A stretch of DNA of 17,550 bases from an uncultured Cryptobacterium sp. (GTDB taxonomy: Bacteria; Actinomycetota; Coriobacteriia; Coriobacteriales; Eggerthellaceae). The stretch lies in assembly GCA_900554685.1 (NCBI GenBank), contig USIG01000025.1, positions 1 to 17,550 on the forward strand, in the 5' to 3' direction. Position 1 is the first letter of the stretch, and the number at the start of each line of letters is the position of its first letter. This document shows, piece by piece, positions 7,987-14,291 of this stretch. Below the pieces are notes generated by a model that was not told the DNA's origin, did not search any database, and saw only the letters and a program-made list of their open reading frames with translations. The translations under genes and the position numbers were made by a program.

Positions 7987-8817
7987 ATGTTGTTTAGCGT
8001 ACATGAGGAATTTTGGGATCGTCCCTGTATGGGCAATGATCAGACAAATCATGTTCCTCGCTTATTGATCTATATCATTGCAGGTATTTTAAATGCTGGT
8101 TTTCGAACTCTTTTCCGTATGAAGATCGAAAACCAGGAGGTAATCGATAAGTTTAAGGGAAAAACAACAGGTGCGGTTTTGATCGCGCCGCATTATTCGT
8201 ATCTTGATGTTATTGTGGCGTTTCTTTCGGTTCGTCCGCGTGCGTGGCTTCGTTTGATGGCACGCGATTCTTTGTTTAGAGCAGGAAAGAATTTTTTAGG
8301 TGAGATTATCTCTCGTGCAGGAGCGTTTCCTATCAAGCGCAATACGGCAGATCGTACCGCTATGAAGCGCGCTGCACGGATGCTTAAAAATGGTGAATGG
8401 GTTGGTATTTTCCCTGAAGGAACGCGAAGAAGCAAGGGAAGCAATAAGCCTGAACTTCATGCGGGTGCCGTTTTGATTGCGCGTATGGGAAAAGCGCCTA
8501 TTGTACCTTTGGGGTTGGAGAATGTCGCCAACATTAAACGAAAAGGACAGCGTGTTCGTTTTCCAAAAGTTACCGTCAGGTTTGGTGAGCCTATTGCGCT
8601 TGCCTCCTTTGATTTCTTGCCGAAAGAAGAACGGATGGATGCCTGTGCGTGGTATACCATGCGTGAGGCTTACGCACTTACCTTTAACTGTCCTGCACGC
8701 GAGGTGAATATGGTCGAGCTCTTCCCTGATGCAAAAGACTATTCAGAAGTGTTCGAACAGCATCCCATCGCACCGTTTGATCCTGCTACTTTGCCAGACT
8801 ACACTCCGAAAGGTTAA
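7987..8817 (+). CDS. plsC: 1-acyl-sn-glycerol-3-phosphate acyltransferase, PlsC family
   Basis: The protein is a membrane-bound acyltransferase expected to add the second acyl chain to lysophosphatidate, giving phosphatidate. The HX4D catalytic motif is HYSYLD (residues 69-74). It is followed by a basic block (FPIKRNTADRTAMKRA), FPEGTR (142-147, glycerol-phosphate binding) and PIVPLGL (171-177). An N-terminal hydrophobic segment (about residues 25-42) may anchor it. The length of 276 is slightly above the common 200-250. The ATG at 7987 has TAGGA upstream; a later ATG at 8029 is possible but lacks a better site. It lies between cmk and ispH, as in many clostridia. Other acyltransferases (hemolysin-like, lysophospholipid) share these motifs, so the exact acceptor is inferred. 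Confidence 0.85.
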   Translation: MLFSVHEEFWDRPCMGNDQTNHVPRLLIYIIAGILNAGFRTLFRMKIENQEVIDKFKGKTTGAVLIAPHYSYLDVIVAFLSVRPRAWLRLMARDSLFRAGKNFLGEIISRAGAFPIKRNTADRTAMKRAARMLKNGEWVGIFPEGTRRSKGSNKPELHAGAVLIARMGKAPIVPLGLENVANIKRKGQRVRFPKVTVRFGEPIALASFDFLPKEERMDACAWYTMREAYALTFNCPAREVNMVELFPDAKDYSEVFEQHPIAPFDPATLPDYTPKG

Positions 8818-8829
8818 AAGGAGCCATAT

Positions 8830-9675
8830 ATGGGAACGCTTAAAGTAATTCGTGCTGAACATGCAGGAGCTTGCTATGGTGTTCAACGGGCACTCGATAT
8901 GACTCTCAAGGCATCTGCTCAAGGATCGTCAGTTTGTACGCTTGGTCCTTTGATCCATAACCCTCGTGTTGTTTCTGAGCTGGAAGAGCAGGGAATTCAT
9001 GTTGCTCAATCGGTTTCAGATATCGATGCGGATCAGGTGGTTATTCGCTCGCACGGGGTAGTTCCTCAGGTGCTTGATGAGCTTTCGGCACAAGGGCTAC
9101 AGGTTGTTGATGCAACGTGCCCGCACGTGATGCGAGCACAGCGCGCGGCAGCTAAATTGGCGCGTGAAGGACGACAGGTTCTTGTTGTGGGTGAAGCAGG
9201 GCATCCTGAAGTTGAAGGCATTTCTGCTCATGCGCGTGTTGCTGGAGGCGAGTGCGTCATTGTGGGTGGCGCGCAGGATATTCCTGATTCGCTTTCTCAT
9301 CGCATTGGCGTTGTTGTACAAACGACCCAATCTCAGGCAAAGCTTGATGAGGTTCTTGTAGCTCTTGAAGGCAAAGGGCTTGATATTGAAGTGAAGAATA
9401 CTATCTGCTCAGCAACTACTCAGCGTCAAAAATCTGCTATTTCGTTGGCGAAAACAGTGGATGCTATGGTTGTTATTGGAGGACGCAATTCTTCAAACAC
9501 GACGCGTTTGTACGAGATATGCTCGCAGCACTGTTCGCGTGCTCATCATATTGAATCTGCTGAGGAAATTCAGCCTTCTTGGTTTGAAGGGTGCAAAACG
9601 GTAGGCGTTAGTGCAGGGGCATCTACTCCCGATAATCAAATCGAAAGTGTTATCGCTTTATTAGAGTCGCTTTAA
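8830..9675 (+). CDS. ispH: 4-hydroxy-3-methylbut-2-enyl diphosphate reductase
   Basis: IspH is the last enzyme of the methylerythritol phosphate pathway. It reduces HMBPP to IPP and DMAPP at a [4Fe-4S] cluster. All three cluster cysteines are present: C15 (GACYG), C97 (DATCPH) and C193 (NTICSATTQRQ). So are the substrate-binding histidines H43, H75 (RSHGV) and H125 (GHPE), Glu127, Thr165 (QTTQS), and Ser221/Asn223 (SSNTTRL) with SAGASTP near residue 262. The length of 281 is standard. AAAAGGAG overlaps the plsC stop and serves as the ribosome-binding site. In Firmicutes ispH is often followed by or fused to rpsA; here no rpsA follows, and a short gap with a promoter-like site leads to der. 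Confidence 0.95.
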   Translation: MGTLKVIRAEHAGACYGVQRALDMTLKASAQGSSVCTLGPLIHNPRVVSELEEQGIHVAQSVSDIDADQVVIRSHGVVPQVLDELSAQGLQVVDATCPHVMRAQRAAAKLAREGRQVLVVGEAGHPEVEGISAHARVAGGECVIVGGAQDIPDSLSHRIGVVVQTTQSQAKLDEVLVALEGKGLDIEVKNTICSATTQRQKSAISLAKTVDAMVVIGGRNSSNTTRLYEICSQHCSRAHHIESAEEIQPSWFEGCKTVGVSAGASTPDNQIESVIALLESL

Positions 9676-9679
9676 AGTA

Positions 9680-9706
9680 TTGAAGGTTGCAGGTGCGTGG
9701 TATCCT
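9680..9706 (+). promoter_or_regulatory. Probable promoter upstream of der
   Basis: In the 74-base ispH-der gap, TTGAAG (9680-9685) and TATCCT (9701-9706) form -35/-10-like boxes. TGG directly precedes the -10, making it an extended -10. The 15-base spacer is shorter than ideal, which the extended element could compensate. The der start lies 44 bases downstream. Confidence 0.4.
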
Positions 9707-9749
9707 GAAAGCCTGAAAAGACAAACGAATCCTTTAGCTAGGAGTAACT

Positions 9750-11060
9750 ATGTCATTACCTATTGTTGCCATTGTAGGACGGCCAAATGTTGGCAAATCT
9801 ACCATGGTTAACCGCCTTGCAGAAAATAATGAAGCTATTGTTCATGAAATGCGCGGCGTGACGCGTGATCGTTCGTATCATAATGCCGATTGGAACGGAC
9901 GTGAGTTTACTCTCATTGATACCGGTGGTATTGAAATGGGAAGCGACGATGCATTCCAAAGCTCAATTACCTCTCAGGCTCTTACGGCAACCGAAGAAGC
10001 GGATGTCATCGTATTTCTCGTTGATGGAAAGACGGGCATTAACGCCGATGATGAAGAAGTGGCTCGTATTTTGCGCCGCTCCAAGAAGCCGGTTTTGCTG
10101 GCAGTCAACAAGTTGGATAGCGTAAAGCAGGAAGCTGAGCTATGGGAGTTCTATCAGCTTGGCTTAGGCGATCCGCATCCGGTATCGGCGCTTCATGGTA
10201 CCGGAACAGGGGATTTGCTTGATGAAATCGTTGCTCTTTTCCCTGAGGATAAAACCGAAGAAGACGTGCTCGATTCGATCAATGTTGCCATTATTGGGCG
10301 TCCCAACGCGGGAAAGTCTTCTTTGACCAACAAGCTTACCAACAATGATCGTTCTATTGTTTCTGATGTCGCAGGTACAACACGCGATGCGATTGATACT
10401 ACCGTAGAGCACGAAGGAACGTACTACACTATTGTTGATACGGCCGGTTTGCGCAAGAAAAGCGTTGTGCATGAAGATGTTGAATATTACGGATTTGTGC
10501 GCGCTATGCGTGCTATCGATCGTGCCCAGGTTGTTTTGCTTGTTATTGATGCAACGCTTGGTCTTACTGATCAGGACCAGCGCGTAGCTGGTATGGCAGC
10601 CGAGCGCGGATGTGCGATGGTTGTGTTATTGAATAAATGGGATCTTGTGGAAGGTCCTGAGGCAAAGGCTGAAATTCGTGAGCGAATCGAGGATCGTCTT
10701 ACCTTTGTAGGCTATGCTCCGGTTATTGCGATATCGGCGCTTTCTGGCAAAAACGTTCACCGTATTTGGAGTGCTATAGATACCGCTTATCAAAACTACT
10801 CTTCTGTTATCTCTACCAGTCGTCTTAATGTTTGGTTGCAGGATATTCGCGAATTCGGTCATACCATTTCAAAGGGTAAGCGAATCTTAAAACTGAAGTA
10901 TGTTACTCAGACGGGAACCGAGCCACCTTTCTTTACGTTTTTCTGCAATCATCCCGATCTGGTGGAGCCTTCCTTTGAACGCTATCTGGAAAATCGTTTG
11001 CGCTCCACTTTTGGATTTGAAGGAACCCCTATTCGTATGAAGTTTAAGAAGAAGGACTAA
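9750..11060 (+). CDS. der: Ribosome-assembly GTPase Der (EngA)
   Basis: Der is an essential GTPase with two tandem G domains and a C-terminal KH-like domain, needed for 50S subunit maturation. G domain 1 has GRPNVGKS (residues 10-17), DTGG (57-60) and NKLD (120-123). G domain 2 has GRPNAGKS (183-190), DTAG (230-233) and NKWD (295-298). An acidic linker (EDKTEEDVLD) joins them, and a KH-like end follows (PPFFTFFCNHPDLVEPSFERYLENRLR). The length of 436 is typical. TAGGAG about eight bases before the ATG supports the start. Three bases separate it from plsY, whose ribosome-binding site lies in the AAGAAGAAGGA at the end of der. Confidence 0.97.
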   Translation: MSLPIVAIVGRPNVGKSTMVNRLAENNEAIVHEMRGVTRDRSYHNADWNGREFTLIDTGGIEMGSDDAFQSSITSQALTATEEADVIVFLVDGKTGINADDEEVARILRRSKKPVLLAVNKLDSVKQEAELWEFYQLGLGDPHPVSALHGTGTGDLLDEIVALFPEDKTEEDVLDSINVAIIGRPNAGKSSLTNKLTNNDRSIVSDVAGTTRDAIDTTVEHEGTYYTIVDTAGLRKKSVVHEDVEYYGFVRAMRAIDRAQVVLLVIDATLGLTDQDQRVAGMAAERGCAMVVLLNKWDLVEGPEAKAEIRERIEDRLTFVGYAPVIAISALSGKNVHRIWSAIDTAYQNYSSVISTSRLNVWLQDIREFGHTISKGKRILKLKYVTQTGTEPPFFTFFCNHPDLVEPSFERYLENRLRSTFGFEGTPIRMKFKKKD

Positions 11061-11063
11061 CAG

Positions 11064-11783
11064 ATGCTTTCTTGTATTGGTTTTTTTGCCCTGTTGTTTC
11101 TTATTGCCTTTTTGCTTGGATCGATTCCTTGGGGTGTTGTTATTTCTCGAGTGTTTTACCACACCGATGTTCGCGAGCATGGTTCAGGTAACATTGGCAC
11201 AACAAACGCCATGAGAACGCTTGGCAAAGTGGGTGGATCAGCGGTTTTTATTCTGGACTTCGGAAAGGGTGTCCTTGCAGGAGTTATCGCAACCCTTTTT
11301 GCAAGCCAGGTATTTACTGATTACGCGGTTTTAGGAGATTTTTGCGTTGCGGTAGGGATTACCGGTCCTAATCCTGATGTTGCTGCAATTCATTACCGAA
11401 TTACCCAGATTTGCTTAAGTGTGGCGTTCTTGGGGTGTATTTGGGGTCATATTTTTAGTCCTTGGTTGAAATTCAAGGGCGGAAAAGGTATCGCGGTGGC
11501 GGTAGGCTGCCTTGTTTCAACCTTTGGTCTTACCGGAACGATTCTTGAGCTGATTATCTTTATCGTTTTGGTGGCAACAACCAAATACGTTTCCGTTGGC
11601 TCAATTGCAGCTGCCTTTGCGTGCCCCTTCTTCTCACTGTATTTCTTTGGAGGAAATGTTATAGCAATCGTTCTCTGTTTTATTGCGGCATTCACGGTTA
11701 TTTGGGCTCATCGAGCCAATATTGCTCGTCTGCGTGCAGGAAATGAGAATAAGATTGGATCAAAGAAAACTCAAACTCAATAA
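11064..11783 (+). CDS. plsY: Acyl-phosphate:glycerol-3-phosphate acyltransferase
   Basis: PlsY is an integral membrane enzyme that transfers acyl from acyl-phosphate to the sn-1 position of glycerol-3-phosphate, starting phospholipid synthesis. The three conserved loops are visible: GSIPWG (residues 19-24), GSGNIGTTN (40-48) and KFKGGKGIA (136-144). Hydrophobic segments surround them, and the C-terminal IWAHRANIARLRAGNENKIG is characteristic. The length of 239 exceeds the usual roughly 190-215. The extra residues lie mainly in about 81-115 (FTDYAVLGDF...GPNPDVAAIHY), between loops two and three. It sits directly before gpsA, which supplies its glycerol-3-phosphate substrate. Confidence 0.93.
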   Translation: MLSCIGFFALLFLIAFLLGSIPWGVVISRVFYHTDVREHGSGNIGTTNAMRTLGKVGGSAVFILDFGKGVLAGVIATLFASQVFTDYAVLGDFCVAVGITGPNPDVAAIHYRITQICLSVAFLGCIWGHIFSPWLKFKGGKGIAVAVGCLVSTFGLTGTILELIIFIVLVATTKYVSVGSIAAAFACPFFSLYFFGGNVIAIVLCFIAAFTVIWAHRANIARLRAGNENKIGSKKTQTQ

Positions 11784-11798
11784 GAGATAAGGTGCACC

Positions 11799-12824
11799 AT
11801 GGAAAAAATTGCGGTAATAGGAGCAGGATCATGGGGTACAGCGCTTGCTCAGACTCTCGCAGCGGGAGGCAACGAGGTGTGCATGTGGGCCCGCAGAGAA
11901 GAAGTTGCCCAATCCATTACCCATGCGCATCGAAATCCTCGCTATTTAAGCGGCATCGTTTTAGAAGAAGCAATTTGTGCTACCAGTAACTTAGAAGAGT
12001 GTGTAGCGGATGCGAAAGCGGTGGTTATGGTCACTCCTTCTCGCTTGACGCGCTCTTTTGCTCAGCAGCTTTCAGCTTTTCTTTGTAGTGATACTCCCAT
12101 TATTCTCTGTTCAAAAGGAGTGGAAGAGGGCACCGGTATGGTGCCTATGCAGGTTTTCGAGGAAGTTCTTGGGAACCGTAATCGTCTTGCGGCGCTTTCT
12201 GGCCCTAATCATGCAGAAGAAGTGGTGCTTGGTATACCTGCTGGTACGGTTATTGCCTCACCGAACAGGGATTTGGCCTGCTATTTTCGCGATCTTTTTA
12301 CTACAGATACGTTTCGTTGTTATACCTCGGATGATTATATTGGGGTAGAGCTTTGTGCGGCGTTCAAAAATGTTATTGCTATTGCGGTAGGGGCTTCCTA
12401 TGGCATGGGCTATGGCGACAACACTGCAGCGATGCTTATGACAAGGGGTATGGCAGAAATGAGCCGTCTTGTGAGTGCTTGTGGTGGTCAGGCATTGACG
12501 GTTATGGGGCTTGCTGGTGCGGGAGATCTTATCGCTACCTGTACCTCTGAACATTCACGTAATCGTACCTTTGGCAAAGCCCTTGCCCAAGGAGGCACGC
12601 TTGAAGCTTACGAGAAGCGCACCCATATGGTGGTAGAGGGAGCACTTGCCTGTAAAACCATTTGCCCTTTGGCTTCACGTTATGAAGTGGAGCTTCCTAT
12701 TGCGACTGCGGTTCGCTCTATTGTGTGGGAGCATGGTGCTCTTGAAACGATCGCACATGAGCTTTTCAACAGACCGCTTACTACTGAGTTTTGGGGCCTT
12801 ACCGATTCCGAGGCGCGCTTGTGA
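11799..12824 (+). CDS. gpsA: Glycerol-3-phosphate dehydrogenase [NAD(P)+]
   Basis: GpsA reduces dihydroxyacetone phosphate to sn-glycerol-3-phosphate for phospholipids. Seen: nucleotide-binding GAGSWG (residues 8-13), CSKGVE with Lys106, LSGPNHAEEV (133-142), AAFKNVIAIAVG with the likely catalytic Lys190, GLAGAGDLIATCTS (237-250) and SRNRTFG (253-259). The length of 341 is standard. AAGG shortly before the ATG serves as the ribosome-binding site, 15 bases after the plsY stop. The plsY-gpsA pairing joins consecutive steps of lipid synthesis. The stop codon overlaps the GTG start of the next gene (GTGA). Confidence 0.96.
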   Translation: MEKIAVIGAGSWGTALAQTLAAGGNEVCMWARREEVAQSITHAHRNPRYLSGIVLEEAICATSNLEECVADAKAVVMVTPSRLTRSFAQQLSAFLCSDTPIILCSKGVEEGTGMVPMQVFEEVLGNRNRLAALSGPNHAEEVVLGIPAGTVIASPNRDLACYFRDLFTTDTFRCYTSDDYIGVELCAAFKNVIAIAVGASYGMGYGDNTAAMLMTRGMAEMSRLVSACGGQALTVMGLAGAGDLIATCTSEHSRNRTFGKALAQGGTLEAYEKRTHMVVEGALACKTICPLASRYEVELPIATAVRSIVWEHGALETIAHELFNRPLTTEFWGLTDSEARL

Positions 12825-13354
12825 GTATGTCGCGGCATAGCGCTCGGAACGTCCAAGAAGCACGCCGTGCAACGTACTTTGTCTACCGTACTCCCTTAGG
12901 GCGCGTAACGCTTGGTTGCGATGGGTATGGACTTACTCGTGCAGCGTTTGGCGTGGCGAAGTTCGAAGGTGAGTATCGCTCCTGTGCCCTTACCAATCGA
13001 GCTTCAAGCGAAATTCTTGAATACCTGGCAAAAAAGCGCGAGAGATTCACGCTGCCTCTTCATCCTGCGGGAAGTGCTTTTCAGAAAAAGGTTTGGGAAT
13101 ATGTCTGCTCAATACCCTATGGGCAAACGAGAACATACGCTCAGGTTGCTTCAGATTTAGGAATCCCTAAAGGGCTCCACGCTATTTCGTCTGCCTGTAA
13201 TCAAAATCCTCTTCCTTTTTTCATTCCCAGTCATAGGGTGATTGGAGTTCATGGGGATATGGGCGGATTTGTCACAAATCCAGCGGTAAAGCAATTTCTC
13301 GTTGATCTTGAATCGGGCCGTGAAAATCCTTCAAAAAAATCTCACGAGAAATAA
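12821..13354 (+). CDS. Alkyltransferase-like (ATL) homologue of O6-alkylguanine-DNA alkyltransferase, catalytic Cys replaced by Ser
   Basis: The fold matches Ogt/MGMT DNA-repair proteins. There is a degenerate N-terminal domain (about residues 18-80), then the DNA-binding domain FQKKVWEYVCSIPYGQTRTYAQVASDLG (87-114), ACNQNPLP (125-132), PSHRVIG (136-142), and a GGF...K..L.DLE tail (148-164). Known members have PCHRV, whose Cys accepts the alkyl group. Here the residue is Ser137 (AGT codon, 13229-13231), and no other Cys lies in the motif. The position of the arginine finger is His120, while Tyr106 and Asn129 are kept. Suicide repair is therefore unlikely. Related ATL proteins, usually with Trp or sometimes Ala at this site, bind O6-alkylguanine and pass it to nucleotide-excision repair; that role is inferred here. 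The GTG at 12821 is coupled to the gpsA stop (GTGA) and has GAGG seven bases upstream; ATG 12827 is an alternative. Decay of a former Ogt is also possible, but the frame is intact. Confidence 0.85.
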   Translation: MSMSRHSARNVQEARRATYFVYRTPLGRVTLGCDGYGLTRAAFGVAKFEGEYRSCALTNRASSEILEYLAKKRERFTLPLHPAGSAFQKKVWEYVCSIPYGQTRTYAQVASDLGIPKGLHAISSACNQNPLPFFIPSHRVIGVHGDMGGFVTNPAVKQFLVDLESGRENPSKKSHEK

Positions 13355-13550
13355 CCTTTATGAAGGAGAAAGCGGTTAAATAAGAAAAAGGGATAAACCA
13401 GCAGTAAAGAGAAATGGTAGAAGCCTAAAAACGACAAAGGGCTATAAACGGTCAAAGCGGCAAAAAGCAGCAAAGAGCAAAAGTGCAAAAGGCTTGCCAC
13501 AAGAAAAGTTGCAACATAAAAAGTTGCGACATAAAGGGAAAGGGAAAGCG
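13355..13550 (+). other. Purine-rich stretch between the ATL gene and rpe, with an in-frame Lys/Arg-coding frame
   Basis: These 196 bases are strikingly rich in A and G on the + strand. The frame of rpe is free of stops from 13380 to its start and would encode a very basic, low-complexity sequence, for example SKRQKAAKSKSAKG. Its first conventional start codon is TTG 13494; upstream, TAA at 13377-13379 closes the frame. A strong AAGGAG (13363-13368) has no ATG, GTG or TTG at proper distance in this frame; ATA 13380 would be the nearest codon. It is either a non-coding leader or a basic N-terminal extension of Rpe. No promoter or terminator is evident. Confidence 0.5.
13504..13533 (+). repeat. 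Two-copy 15-bp tandem repeat before rpe
   Basis: AAAAGTTGCAACATA (13504-13518) is followed directly by AAAAGTTGCGACATA (13519-13533), with one mismatch. In the rpe frame it encodes a five-residue basic repeat, KLQHK then KLRHK, just upstream of the GTG start. Confidence 0.75.
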
Positions 13551-14246
13551 GTGTTTGGAGAAGTAAAAATCGCGCCATCTATTCTTTCGGCTGATTTCAT
13601 GAATATGGAGCAAGATATTCGCATGCTTGAAAGAGGCGGTACTGATTTCATCCATGTTGATGTGATGGATGGTCATTTTGTTCCCAACCTTACTTTGGGT
13701 GTTCCGTTTGTAAAGCAGCTGAAGAAGATAACCAATATTCCCCTTGATGTTCATCTGATGATCTCCAATCCGCTTGAACAGCTTGATTGGTATCTTGAAG
13801 CGGGCGCTGATTGGGTCTCAGTACACAGGGAAGCCCTTTACGGTGACGAAGAGGTGCGAGAGGCAATTGAGCGCATCAGAAAAGCGGGAGCTCATCCTGC
13901 GCTTACGGTAAAGCCTGATTATCCTGTCGAAGAGTTGGAGCCATACATTGCCGATCTCGATATGGTGTTGGTTATGAGCGTTTTTCCAGGGTTTTCGGGC
14001 CAGTCCTATATAGAGGGCAGTGAAAAACGCGTTGGATGTGTTGCCAAAATGGCAAAAAAGCATAATCCTCAACTTCTTATTGAAGTAGATGGAGGAATTA
14101 GTGCCCAGCGAACCGCAGGACTGGTATGTGCCGAAGGCGCAGATGTCTTGGTCGCAGGTTCAGGGGTTTTTGCCCAAAGTGATCCCGAACAGGCTATTGC
14201 ACAATTGCGAAATGCGGGAATGGCGGCGCGCTCAGAGGAGAGCTGA
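13551..14246 (+). CDS. rpe: Ribulose-phosphate 3-epimerase
   Basis: Rpe interconverts ribulose-5-phosphate and xylulose-5-phosphate in the pentose phosphate pathway. It is a metal-dependent TIM barrel. Seen: IAPSILSADF (residues 7-16), FIHVDVMDGHFVPNLTLG (33-50) with metal ligands His35 and Asp37, DVHLMI with His68, and IEVDGGIS with Asp180. The phosphate/active-site loop reads MSVFPGFSGQ where most homologues have a form close to MTVNPGFGGQ. The GTG at 13551 gives a 231-residue protein beginning at the family N-terminus, with AAAGGGAAAGGGA just before it. The frame stays open upstream as a basic extension, so TTG 13494 cannot be excluded. Confidence 0.93.
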   Translation: MFGEVKIAPSILSADFMNMEQDIRMLERGGTDFIHVDVMDGHFVPNLTLGVPFVKQLKKITNIPLDVHLMISNPLEQLDWYLEAGADWVSVHREALYGDEEVREAIERIRKAGAHPALTVKPDYPVEELEPYIADLDMVLVMSVFPGFSGQSYIEGSEKRVGCVAKMAKKHNPQLLIEVDGGISAQRTAGLVCAEGADVLVAGSGVFAQSDPEQAIAQLRNAGMAARSEES

Positions 14247-14291
14247 GAGTTCTATAACGATTTATGAAACGTGGAATTTCAGGGAGATGAG

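Noticed and set aside
13342..13754. Three overlapping minus-strand open frames encoding Leu/Phe-rich, membrane-like peptides
   Set aside because: They are the antisense of the purine-rich gap and the rpe start; hydrophobicity follows from reading the complement of Lys-rich DNA. There is no ribosome-binding site or recognisable family.
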